From NCBI GenBank assembly GCA_030549775.1, contig CM060177.1, forward strand, positions 30,594,014-30,658,013: a stretch of 64,000 nucleotides of DNA, read 5' to 3'. Positions 35,201 through 46,621 of this stretch are shown here, piece by piece (positions within the stretch are counted from its first letter, which is position 1; every line of letters starts with the position of its first letter). A program made the translations under genes and the position numbers. This stretch comes from Tamarix chinensis. Its lineage: Eukaryota > Streptophyta > Magnoliopsida > Caryophyllales > Tamaricaceae. The notes beneath the pieces were generated by a model. It made no database searches. It was not told the origin of the DNA and worked only from the letters and a program-made list of their open reading frames with translations.

Positions 35201-36168
35201 GTTTTATACACACTTGCTCATTCCCATGAGCACGTACCGCTTGTTGTTTCACAAATACTTATTGATTCAATGCCTTAATGTGATTCCTATGGTTATCATT
35301 TATCTAGGTTAGTATTAGTATATTATATGGTTATCTAGATCTACCCTATAGACTTTTAGTCCTCTATTTTCTCTGTCTCTTATCTCTTATATCTTAATCT
35401 TGTATCCTCATAGTATTAATTTCTTCCCACATTTGATCATTAGGTACCAACTTCTTTTTAGCATTTCACTTATTATAAATTAGATATAGGGAGTACCTTT
35501 TCTATATTTGGTGCAACAATATCATGCTATGTGTTTATTTTTGGCTTCTATACAACCTTTTTAAACAATTTTTTTTCTAGTTTGTAAATATGGGGGGTGT
35601 TATAGTTGTTTCATGATTCAATGTCTACTAGTGTTGTAATTATATGCATGATCTATGTAATAACGTGGTATACCATTCCTTATATGCTTTATGCATAGCG
35701 TAATATGTTTTAGACCATACTATATTACTCAGTACTTAACCATATATACTCACCTTGTTGTGGTCACTACTCATCCGACGAGTAGATGATGTTTGTGATG
35801 TGTCATAGGGTTTGATTATAATATTGATGATGTTGATGTTTTCCCTATGGTAGAGCAATCTCTTTAGAATATGAGAATAGAGTCTTAGTTATCTAGTAGT
35901 TATACATGTTAGCATTCTTTTGGTCCCAGATATTTTTAACTCTTAGTCCTTTATATTTCCCTCATTTTTTTATGCCTTACATTCCATTTGTTTTGGATTA
36001 GATCTTCATACGATTAGTACTTATGTTTATTTCTATGATTATTCCACTACCTATCATTTTTGCATTTGATTATTTTTCTAAAGTCCAAGTATATAATCCT
36101 TATATTCGATACAAGAATAAAATGATAACCAAACTTGTAAACACCCTTTAGCTTGTATATAAGATTCT

Positions 36169-36216
<48 letters not shown>

Positions 36217-36237
36217 AATAAATTTTAGAGTATTACA
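32253..36237 (+). repeat. Long LTR of TGTAACACC family, plus-oriented, about 4.0 kb
   Basis: It starts TGTAACATCTTACATTTTC and ends TAAATTTTAGAGTATTACA, paralleling TGTAACACC...GGTGTTACA. A CT-rich tract (32700-33250) lies near the start. A block near 35750 (ACTCACCTTGTTGTGG then GAGTAGATGATG) precedes the end by about 480 bp. No interior coding sequence accompanies it. Flanks TTATG and CAAAT do not match, so a target duplication is not confirmed. A second terminus-like GGGGGGTGTTATA at 35591-35604 may be the end of a nested, undefined relative. Confidence 0.55.
36173..36210. repeat. (TA)n microsatellite
   Basis: A pure TA run of about 19 units lies 27 bp before the LTR end. Its purity contrasts with the worn sequence around it. 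Confidence 0.95.
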
Positions 36238-37300
36238 CAAATGAATTAAATTTATAATTCATTAACTCCCATCTCACATCACTTTCTTAAAATTTGCTAA
36301 GTTTTGAGAAACTTTTTCTTTTCTCTCTTACCTTTCATTCTACACAAATAATCCCTACTTTCCTCATTTCCTCTTATCTTCTTTGTCCTCAATTCCTTTG
36401 TTTTGATTCATTAGTTCTTGTTTGAAGCAATAGTGGATTAAATCTTAGAGAGAGAGAAGGAAAATTCCTTAGTCTCACCTTTATTTCAAGTTCATCCATT
36501 GAAATGAATAGTTTAACATTGTTCTCTTGTCTTCTACTCTTCTTTTCCCTCTTTTATTGTGCCAAATGACATTTTACTAATCTTATTTTGTACTTATTTG
36601 GTTTAGGTGAGCAAGTAGTAGTAGTGGAAGAGGAAGTACAAGCTTAGGAGTCTACTCTCTTTCTTCTTTACTTTTGGAGCTTGGGTTTTAAGTAAAGTAG
36701 TGAAACCTTATATATGTAGAATTTCATGTTATATGTTTATATGTTTTACATATTTTGATAGGTGTGATCTATCTACATGAATCATATGTTTTCGTTGTTG
36801 AATTTGTGGAGGATTCATTGTTTAATGATGCATAAGTTTAGCCTTCTTATTCATATTATTGAGAAAAAAGATAAGAAAATGGTTAGAGCAATAATATAAA
36901 AAAAAACATCAATTAAGTGAGTAATAAAGAGGATGGCACCATGAAGACTTAGTTTTAAAAGCTTCTACAAATATGAAGGGTCAAGTAATTCCCAACAATG
37001 AAGATAACTTTTAATGGAAAAATGAAAGCTTATTGAAGAATAACTAACATTTTAACATAACATTGAAGTATTTAACTAAATCCTATGAAATCACTACAAT
37101 TATCCTCTACATAAATAATGGAAGGTTAAGTCTTATCAAGGTAATAATTAAGAGAACATTGAAGATGAAATTTGCAAGGAATTGAAGGAACTATTTATAA
37201 TATTCATGAAGTTTAAGAAGGGAAGGTGTTAGAGACATTAATAATAAAAATAAAAATTAAAGAGATTTTTATACGTGAGAAAATTTTGATAGGTTGAGAG

Positions 37301-37657
37301 CATAGTTTTAAAAACCGGACCGGTCATCGAACTGATATCATAACTGGTTCACTGGTTTAGTGGTTGAACCAGTGGTTTGGACTGGTCGAACTAGTGGTAC
37401 ATTTTAAGTCAAAAAATATGAAATACATAGAAAATTAAACTATACATGAATTTGACCGGCTCCCAACCGATTTTTTGACCGGTTTTAAGATCGGTTTTTT
37501 GACCGATTCACCGGTTTTCACTGGTCCGACCGGTTTTTGACCGGTTTTCACTGGTTTCGAGATCTAAAAAACCGGCACATGAAATCTGACCGATGACCTG
37601 ACCAGTTAGCCAGTTCACCAGTTGGACCGGCCGGTCCGGTCCGATTTTTAATACTAG
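37301..37657. mobile_element. Foldback MITE rich in ACCGGT motifs, 9-bp TSD
   Basis: A 357-bp element has terminal inverted repeats: CATAGTTTTAAAAACCGGAC at the left, and a right end whose reverse complement begins CTAGTATTAAAAATCGGAC. It is bracketed by perfect 9-bp copies of GGTTGAGAG (37292-37300 and 37658-37666). The interior is full of GACCGGTTTT, ACTGGTT and CCAGTT words, so most of it could fold back. The TSD length suggests a Mutator-like origin (9-11 bp) or, with one base chance match, hAT (8 bp). It has no coding capacity. Confidence 0.85.
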
Positions 37658-39139
37658 GGTTGAGAGAGATGGGAATGGAAATAAAAAGAAATAAAGAATA
37701 TTGAGAAAAAAAATTATACTTAAATTATGATGAAAAAGAAGGGTATGGAGGAGGGATTTGAAAAGAATTCCTTATATAGTTCAAAGAGGTAATGATTCGT
37801 ATTGATTACAAGAAGAATAAGCGATGTAATGATTGACAAGATTGCACATTCTATCCACTTTCTTCATTAAATTAGTTTCTTTCAATATTCACACATTTTT
37901 TCATATCTCTTTCTAATAGATATGGGGTAGGTATATAGAGATAAGGACACACATTTTATCCCTATCTCTTCCATCCTTTAGAATAATATTTTTGTAATCC
38001 AAATTGAGACAATAATTTTGAGTTTTTCCAACTCATAGTAACAAGGGCATTATATCATTGCTTCTTCTATTTATTTGATTTTTGAGTTGATGAATGCTCT
38101 TATAATTGTAGCTTTGTGCTTAAATAAAAATATGAAGTGCAAATTACTTTAGTGCTAAGCTGAAGGTATATTTCGTGATCCAAATGAATTAAATGCCACT
38201 TATGATTTTGATTCCAATCATGATAACGTGTCTTTTTTGATTGTTCCCCATTGTGTTGTTGTGGAATTTGGCCATTTTTTTATTATCGTTTGAGAAATAT
38301 TGTTGAGGTTGATAGAATATTCAATATTATATCCATCAATACAACTAGAAATAAAATCACTCAAAAGATATTTGATTGGATTTCTACAACATGAATTCAG
38401 CATACATATAGTGAGATCATAGTTTGTGATAGGGTGTAATAACTTGAGAATTCTTAGCATTGCTTGTATATGTTGGTACATAGGTTATGAGTAGTGAAAT
38501 GGAATCAATAACATTTTTAGTGCATTTTGTATCAAAGAAAACTAACTGAAACCTTATCCATCTTTAAATCTGGACAAACTCCTCTCATATAGTGAGACAT
38601 TCTCATATGTTTTTATTTGTTTTAGATAATCACACCAATCATCCCATTTTTTTACCATCTAAACATAGATGGCCATATCACCTTTACACTACTCACTCTT
38701 GGTCTTTGCGGGATGATATCATCATTTCTAATCTAATTCCATGCATTTGAAGATTAAGTGGATTATATTTTACATCATGATTTCTGTAACCATATTTACG
38801 AGGGCATGTATAAATGTATTAGTATGATGAGCATGTTGAGTATGTTTAACTCAAAAGGAGCCTTGATTTCTTAAGTATGATTTTGGCCTCAAGTTGGTTT
38901 CCTTATGATTCAAGTGTTTTATCATGTTTCCCATTTATTTAGCTATGTATTAATGTTTTATGTATGTTTTGGTTAGAAATTAGTGCATGAAAATGACCTT
39001 AAGGAGAAGGTTAGGCATTGTTTGATTTTTGTTGGAAATTTTGATTTGGTTTGAATGATTTATTTAAGTTTTGGGATATGGAGTATGCATGTTATAAAGG
39101 TAATTTAATTTTTTTATGGCATGGTTTAGTGTAAATTCA

Positions 39140-39825
39140 TTTAAGTTATAAATAGTTGTCGTAATTATTGTGGCATTTCAGTAGAGCCAGCAAATTAGTT
39201 CTAATGTACCAGTCAACTAGTTAGCTCAACTTTGGATTTTTTGGTTTAGAACTAGAACTAATTAGTTGGTGAAAGTCTTGACCAATCGAATATCTAAACC
39301 AATCAATTAGTTCTTCCATAATAATCAACCTATGTATTTATTGTTTTATTTTGTTTCTTTGTCATGTTTGTCCTCTACTAGCCCACTTGGTTGTGGAAAT
39401 GGTCAAGTAGTATCCTGGGATAAATTTTAGGATTTTAGGATTTAACCCTAGCCTTTCACCTTGATTTTTTTAGCCTTTTGTGTGTTATCCCTTCATTTCG
39501 GTTAAGTTATAAATAATTGTGGTATTTATTTTGGTATTTTAGTAGAACTAGCTAATTAGTTCTAATGTACTAGTCAACTAGTTAGCTGAACTTTAGATTT
39601 TTTGGTTTAGATCCAGAGCTAATTTGTTGGTGAAATTATTGATTCCATAATAATCAATCTATGCACATGTTGTTTTGCTTTGTTTCTTTATCATTTTTTT
39701 CCTATACTAGTCCACTAGGTTGTGGAAATGGTTAACTAGTATCTTGGGACAAATTTATGGATTTTAGGTTTTAACCCTATCCTTTCACATTGAGTTGTTT
39801 AGCCTTTTGTGTGTTAACCCTTATT
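39140..39825. repeat. Tandem duplication of about 350 bp
   Basis: Segments 39140-39500 and 39503-39825 are direct copies: TTAAGTTATAAATA(G/A)TTG, TTCTAATGTAC(C/T)AGTCAACTAG, TTGTGGAAATGGT and TTTAGCCTTTTGTGTGTTA occur in the same order. The second copy lacks about 30 bp (the part with ACCAATCGAATATC). It lies just left of the 43-bp array. Confidence 0.88.
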
Positions 39826-39864
39826 TTCTTAATGAATTAAGTGGTAGTATTATGTTGATAAGTC

Positions 39865-40079
39865 CCTTCCATAGGAGTATAATTATGGATACTACATTAC
39901 TTGAGAACCTTCCACAAGTGAATAATTATAGATATAACATTGTTTAAGACCCTTCCATTCATGGATAATTGTGAATACATTATAGTGTGGCACCCTTCTA
40001 GAGGTATAGAATAGCAGACACAACATTGGTGTGACCCTCCACGAGTATATAATGATGGAAACAACATTGAGTAAAATAG
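39865..40079. repeat. Minisatellite, 43-bp period, five copies
   Basis: CCTTCC/CCTTCT-like starts fall at 39865, 39908, 39951, 39994 and about 40037, an exact 43-bp spacing. Each is followed by a TATAATTATGGATAC-like middle and ACATTA/ACATTG. Copies differ at many positions, so the array is old. There are no spacers between units. Confidence 0.9.
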
Positions 40080-41249
40080 TGGAGTAATAATATGGATTCA
40101 TTGTATGGATGGTAGCTACAGTATCTCTTCCTATATACCAACCTTGTGTGTGTTATCGTATGCTTCCATATGCTATATTGTGTATATTATAGTGTTCCTC
40201 TTTATGTTTTGCATGCTTAATTTAAGGGTTATACTATTTTCATGCCTTCTATGGTGTATGTTGCCTCCAATAATTGCATTTTATGCCATATTTCTATGAG
40301 CTTAATCCTTTCACATATTTATACTTTTCTTTTAAAAGACTAATTTAACCTCTAATAAGCTATAATTATTCACTTGGGATCAATCATGAATAAAATAATC
40401 TAAAACAATATTCTTTGGATAATAATAAAAGAATCAATGAGTTTGGAATGCGTGGTTTGATAAGAATAATAGCGTACTACTATGGATAATCAAACTTTCA
40501 ACTATGGTGCAATCATAATTTGAAAAAAATGTCAAACAAATAGTTATAAATCTTGTTGTCAGCTTTCCAATTAATTTTAAATAACATAATTCCAAGTTTA
40601 AATAAAAAACTTATGACTAAAACATTGAACGTGGTAAAAGTGGACGAGAATTGTTGATATCGAGATGTACATAGTGGGCCAGTGTTGATCAACATGATTG
40701 TGTTTATAATAATCTTCTTGATGCATAATATTCTTAGTTCCAATATTTTTCTCATTAAAAAAGTATCTTATGCCCAACTAATAAGATAATATAAATGGAT
40801 CAAAACTCTCCTCCAACACCAATATATAGCTCAATAATTAGAGATACACACGCTATTAGCCTCTATCAAAAAAATCACATCTAGAAAGTTTTTCTTCTTC
40901 ATCTTTCATCTACCTCCATGATTCAATTCAACCTTCAATAAAAATTTAACCTTTATGTCATAAATTCATGAATCCATCATTTGTACATCCTCTAAATTGT
41001 GGTTAAATTCCTTTTCATTAGAGGTGATATTGAAGTCATAGACTATGGTTTGAGATTGTAATAACAATTATAATGTTTTTCTATATATCATGTGATTTCC
41101 CTTTAGCTTTGAATTAATTATTATCATTTTTATTTTTAACTCTTTCAAGTATAATTTATATGATTCATGTCTCATTCTAGCTTCGTTGTAGTGAAAATAT
41201 ATAGGATTAAATGATGGCTAGGTGGCTACTAAATATGCTAGAATATATG

Positions 41250-41488
41250 AATATATATATATATATTTAGGCTCTTGTATAAAGTATTATTTAAAATATA
41301 AATATAGGAACCCTTAATTACTGTTAAATCTAGAAGATTGAAGGGCCGAGATTAAAATAAATTTAGGTTTGGTATTTACTGAATCTTGATTATTGATCAA
41401 ATACTAATCTAATGGCTATGATTAGGTCCTATATATGTATCTTAAAAATAGTGTGTATGGGACCTTCACCCTATATATATATATATAT
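41250..41488. mobile_element. Small insertion (MITE-like) flanked by TA runs
   Basis: The related LTR reads GCTAGAATTTATATGTATAAATTATAGTTAGG without interruption (28668-28700). Here GCTAGAATATATGAATATATA is separated from ATAACTAGG by about 230 bp, starting near TTTAGGCTCTTG and ending near GGACCTTCACCC between TA runs. The contents fit a non-coding MITE-like insert, but terminal repeats are not clean. Confidence 0.55.
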
Positions 41489-41572
41489 CATAACTAGGTT
41501 AAATAGCAATTCATATAATAGTTTTGTGACTTTAACTAGAATAGTGAAAAGTTTAGGCATGTATGAGTCAAA

Positions 41573-41577
41573 GGTAG
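41573..41577. repeat. Target-site duplication GGTAG, left copy
   Basis: GGTAG stands directly before TGTAACACC and again directly after the LTR end, at 44765-44769. Confidence 0.85.
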
Positions 41578-44500
41578 TGTAACACCCCTAAATTTTGAAC
41601 AAAAAAAAATTGTTTTGAAGATAATGTGAAGCATTGTTAAAGTAAAATAGGGGGATGCTACCACCACATCACATATGAGAGAGGTGTGATCATCATATAA
41701 CCCATACTTAAAGTAAGGCAAAATGTAACAACAGATAAGAGAATGTGTGCTCTAACACTAACAATATAACAATAATAATGATGATAAGGATAACAATAAC
41801 ATAGATACGAGAGAAAGTTACAAAACCCATTTACAAAATCTAAAGATAAGATTTTAAATAATTGAAAAAAATAAAAATATCCTAACATAGTGGACAAAAT
41901 AATTCTAGTTGGTTAGCCTAATTCTTAGCCAACAGAAATATAACTCTCAATCCATAAACAATGGCAAACTACTACCCCGCGTCATCATTATCAATGTGCT
42001 CTAGTCGAGAATCATAACCCTATAATTTTTTCTCTTTTGATTAGAAAAAAAAAAGTTGAATCATTATAGTGATCACAAAAATATAGTATCAGTATGATGA
42101 AGTACTAATAAAATAAACTATCTAAATTATGGTAAGAGCTCATGCTACACATTGAGGCCAGACGATTACATGGCATGCAATATGCTTAGGAAAATAGCAC
42201 ATAATATCATGGATAAAATATATGATGTAGAAAGGCCTTAGGGTTCACATATCTATATGTGCACTAGTTTCCATATCAAGCCATATAAAATTAGAACACA
42301 TAATGTTAAAATTTCATAAGGATAATAGCATAGGACTTCCTTTTCCAACACTATATTACACTAGTGCTAAGGGGATTTTCTCAAGGATCTTTCTCATTTA
42401 CCATAATTGGTATACTAGGTGAGGAGGCATACACTAAATTTTAGGTCTCCCTCACCTAAAGTACATTATCATGAAATCAACCCATTATTAATTTCCAATA
42501 CTGGAATGAAAGTAAGACTACAAATCCCACCACTACATCACTTTAATTCCAAGGGGATTTTCTTAAGGATATTAAACATCCACCACACTTGGTTTTCTAG
42601 GTAAGGGGGCATAAGTTCAATATTGGATCTGCCTCACCCACGACACTAACACTAGTGCTAAAGGGATTTTGTCAGGGATCTTCAATATCTACCACACGTG
42701 ATCTTCAAGGCTAGAGGGCACAAAAGATAATCAGATCCTAAGAGTGTATACTAGGAGGCCTATAAGATTCCATTATTCGATTATAAAGATTAAACCAATT
42801 TGGTATTTTAAGTGTTGAAAACAAACACAAACCAACATACATAAGCCACCAAATCTGGTGTTTAAAGGAAACACAAACTAAACCATATAAGGCAACACAA
42901 TATTAACATTTTGATCTATATTAATTTATAGTTAGGCTTGGTCGAAATCATGATTAAAATGTTGTAATTACATGGAAGAGTTAAGATATAATTCACAAAG
43001 AAATATCATCAAATAATAAGTAAACATGGTGAACTCAAGTGGATTATTTGATTGGTCGTTAGGACCAGTCAACTAGTTTAATCGCACTAGACTCGAGACA
43101 AAATGGATATCTACGAAACCAGTCAACATGTTGGTCCAACTGATCGACTCTTTATAGAAACCATTCGAAGGGTTTGCCAAACCTATTGATGTGTTTAAGT
43201 AAAGATTAAAATCTCTCTGATCACAAACCAACCAGTCTATAGGTTGGGTAAACCAATCGATTGTTCATAGATAATAGTTACTGGTTCACCAAACTAATTG
43301 ACTATTTAAGCAATTAGCCAACTATGGCTACCGACCTAAGTGACTATTCACATGACCAATCGATCGGTTATATCAAAAAAGTGAACTGGTTTGGGTAAAA
43401 TAGCACCTAGATGCACGAACCACACAAAAAAATACCAATCTTTTCTAAATTAATCCTATCATGCTTCTATGTGGTAGAGCATATAAAAATACATACTCCA
43501 CATATGGATTTGCATAAATCATGGAAGTTTTCAATACCCAACAAGATCATGCTTGAATCTAAATAAACTCATGCATAATATCAAAATAATTAAACATGCT
43601 CTAAAACTTCAGAAATCAAAATATTACAACATGCTCAAATTCAAGAACTCGACATAATACATATACATCACAAAACATACCAAGAATATAAAATGATATC
43701 AAGCACCACACTACTTTATTCATATTAGATATAATAATGCCTTACAATTACTCTTAATTTGATGTTCTATACCAATATCTCAATTTCCAAAGGGAATTAA
43801 GAATCAAAACCATTAACACTCCTTTTCAAAACTTAATAAAATGAAATTGAAAGAAGAAGAAGGAAAATGGCATAACACAATCTTTCCTCATAACTAAAAT
43901 CAAAGAGAGAAAAACCAAGATCTTTAACCTTTCTAAAAACCTTAATCCTTCATTACATAAGAGAAATAAGGAAGAGCTAAAGCTAAGATTAGGAGAAGAA
44001 AGAAGATATAAGAATCAACTAAAGGATGGGAAACCTCTTTTTTCCCATAATCAAGAAAAAGGGAGAAAAATGAAGATGTCTCAACATTTAACAAAATTTA
44101 CCAAAGGGAAATAGAGAGAATAAGCAGGTGCAAAAGTTGAGAAGTGAAAATGGATCAAGAATGGAGTGTAAAGAAGAGTTAGTTGACATCCTTAAGGTGG
44201 AGAGAGAAAAATGGTTGACTTGGTTGAGTGTGGGCAACCAAGTGTATGCTAAATTCATGATGAGGGGAGTGAGATAGAGTATAGTTAGGGGGTATGGAAA
44301 AGGGTTGGTAAGTTAAGAAAAAGGATGTAAATAGTCAAACACGGAAAAGATGATAAATATCACAAAAGTATTTTTAGAGAATGTTTAGCTAAATAAAATT
44401 ATGTAATGATTTAAATAATGTAAAATAATCCTAAAGTATCAAAATACACTTATTAGTACAAACAAATTCTAATTAAAAGTATTCATAAACATTAGAAAGA

Positions 44501-44764
44501 TATTCAAACCAAAATAACAAAAGGATACAAAATTGTAGGACAACTAATCGATTGGTTTAGGCAAACTTGTTGAGTGGTTTATTGGGAAATAAATGTGTTA
44601 GTATCTAAACATACTAATCAATAAGTTAGGATAACTAGTAGACTGGTATGTCTAAATTTTATATTTTTATTAGGATTTCTAGCCAATTTTAAACTAAAAC
44701 TAAATTATTTTATATCAACATAATTTAAAGTACATGTTAAAAGATTATAGGATGGGATATTATA
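41578..44764 (-). repeat. Solo LTR of TGTAACACC family, 3.19 kb, perfect 5-bp TSD
   Basis: It starts TGTAACACCCCTAAATTTTG and ends GATGGGATATTATA (worn GGTGTTACA). It is bracketed by GGTAG on both sides. The uninterrupted target is seen in the related LTR near 28770 (GTCAAAGGAAAGAAATATA). The purine-rich block lies near the plus-strand right end (43850-44300), so the LTR is in minus orientation. An imperfect repeat with AAGGGGATTTTCTC-type units lies at 42356-42720, and ACCAGTCAACTAGTTT occurs at 43063. There is no coding interior and no second LTR, so it is a solo LTR left by LTR-LTR recombination. Confidence 0.85.
42356..42720. repeat. Irregular repeats inside the solo LTR
   Basis: Three related segments contain AAGGGGATTTTCTCAAGGAT, CCAAGGGGATTTTCTTAAGG and AAAGGGATTTTGTCAGGG, each followed by a CAT(T/C)TACCA or CCACCACAC word, then an AGG(T/C)...AGGG-GCA segment. 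Spacing is uneven (about 180 and 110 bp). Confidence 0.7.
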
Positions 44765-44769
44765 GGTAG
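44765..44769. repeat. Target-site duplication GGTAG, right copy
   Basis: Second copy of GGTAG; the host LTR resumes with GAAATATAACTCAAC. Confidence 0.85.
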
Positions 44770-45325
44770 GAAATATAACTCAACATACTTAAGGTATTAA
44801 ATTAGATGCTCAGATTCACATCCTTTTTCACATGCTCAATGCTTTAAATTTAGTTAAATATAAGAGTCATTTATTGTAAATATACTATAGTGACTCAATA
44901 TGATTTAATATTGATACTTTATAATATTAATCAATTATTTAAAAAAAAAGTAATATAAAGTGCATTGACCCACTTGTGGCTTGGAACTTAGTATTCTCAT
45001 TTTTTGTAACAATATGGTTTTCATAGGAGTTGTTGTTATATTTTAACCTAATGTGGTGGTGGAAATCGATTACCTAACACTTTTATTGTATTTTTCTTCA
45101 TTGGTATATTATAATTTCTTTTTATTATCTTCTATGTTAAACCTTCGTATTTTTTTCTTATTAATTGTGTTCTCATAATTCTAGATTGTTAGTACTTTTT
45201 TATGTTAGCAAAATAATATGTGGTCCCTAGAAATCCTCGAACTAGAACAATACTCTTATTCATCAATACTATAATTGTGCACTGTAATTAAAAGATTTTC
45301 AAGTGTGTATTGGTTAAAGGAACTC

Positions 45326-46621
45326 TAATTTAAGATCAACTTATTCACCCCACTTATTTTACAGGTGTTAATAGATAGTATGCAAGGAGTGCCCTTGGTA
45401 ACCAGGTTTTGTCACCAAAAAGATCCATATGCTAAGTACCTATAACCTATAAGAGGCAGAGGAAGGACACAATCTAACACTCAAAGATTAAAAGGCTTTC
45501 AAAGACATGACTCCTTTACTAACACATAAATGAGCCATCAACCCAACTTTGAATAAGAGATAGAAAATAATTTTCAAGTTCCAAATCAACTAACAAAAGG
45601 GCATAACCAACGTATTCAAAGTTAATTTTTTAAGGATATGAGATTAGAAGAAATTAAGAGTCGAACCACACTAATAGAGGAATAATTAGGCTTGATAGTC
45701 AACAATGTCAATAATGTCAAACAATTAAAGGCATAAGAAGAGCTCCCTAGTATTTTAGTTCCAAATTCAAGTGATGTCATGTCCACATAAGATGATGAGA
45801 TAGATGAAGAGATGTCTATGGAGCTTATAAGAATCATGTTCAAGTGGAAGAAGAGCCCATAGAAGTAGAAGAAAAATATCTTCAAAATAAGCAGATGTGA
45901 ATTAAGAGAAACATTTGGATAATGAAACTACCACTTTCATCAACCATGACCCAACATTAGACATCTATTCCCCTATTTTTCTAAGAGATGATCATGAATT
46001 ATAAGGTAACTATTCAAGACACTTTAATGTTGGTTTCAATAATCTTACTCACTGTTTTTCCTCTTTTAGTAGGCTATATGGATTCAAGAATGAAGAGAGT
46101 AATCAAATCATATTGGAAAAATTTAATGAGAAGTGTGATACTCTAAAGGAGAAGTTATATTAGAAACATGCTCTAAAGGATATGGATATAGGAAAATATA
46201 TTTTCCTTCTAAAGAGAGACCATAATATATTGGCATTGAACCAAAAAAAAATTTCTATGTTCACACATTCCTCAACTTCATGCTAGGTAAAGCTTGTTCT
46301 TGGTAGGTCAAGTCTTTTATGGAAACTAATACTTTGCATTTTGCAACTTTATAGTACATAAATGATCAAAGAAGGAGAGTTTTGTTGAAATAGTTCCTAA
46401 ATGGACCAATCCGCCTTGAGATGATTGAATAAATACTATGCCAGGCTAAAGATTTAATTAAACAACGCTTGGGAGGCAGCATAATATGATAAAGGAGATC
46501 CCTACCTCTTTTCAATTTTTTTGTTTGTTTCTGCATGTTTTAAGTTACATGTTGCTTATTTTTATTTTATTACACATAAATGACAATGTGTAATGTAGGT
46601 GTGGGGGAGTGAGTGTGTTTT
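45326..46621 (+). pseudogene. Interior of second gypsy-type element, unidentified coding relic
   Basis: After the LTR end, readable but broken protein appears between about 45880 and 46480: SPIFLRDDHEL, HFNVGFNNLTHCFSSF, LEKFNEKCDTLKEKLY, KHALKDMDIGKYIFLLKRDH, then a Met/Phe-rich continuation. Charged helices and conserved-looking words suggest a real but decayed protein. I do not recognise it as gag, pol or env of a known lineage. A CGCTTGGGAGGCAGC phrase (near 46466) and AGGTGTGGGGGAGTG (46597-46611) follow, which I associate with the 3' untranslated part of Athila/Tat-like gypsy elements. An LTR is inserted at 46622. Confidence 0.4.

Larger units (their letters stand above)
36238..40292 (+). 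repeat. Partial long LTR of the same family, with a MITE and tandem repeats
   Basis: A CT-rich tract (36290-36560) followed by TTATTTGGTTTAGGTGAGCAAG, and further right a tandem array, follow the order seen in plus-oriented family LTRs. The start is not visible (it may have been lost to the LTR at 32253) and the sequence is cut by a gypsy LTR near 40293. No coding sequence is recognised. Confidence 0.45.
40293..45325 (+). repeat. Gypsy-type LTR (relative of the LARD LTR) carrying two insertions
   Basis: The start (TCTATGAGCTTAATCC...ACATATTTATAC) is comparable to TGATGAGTGC...ACATATTTTATA at 31181. The right part (44770-45325) matches 28780-29300. After removing the solo LTR (41578-44764 plus one TSD) and the small insert near 41250-41488, about 1.6 kb remains. 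AGCTTTCCAATTAATTTT near 40561 and TTAGAGGTGATATTGAAGTCAT near 41019 are phrases I associate with plant gypsy LTRs. Left and right ends are estimates. Confidence 0.6.

Noticed and set aside
39865..40079. Evenly spaced repeat that could suggest a CRISPR-like array
   Set aside because: The 43-bp units abut with no unique spacers and copies differ throughout; the setting is a plant LTR.
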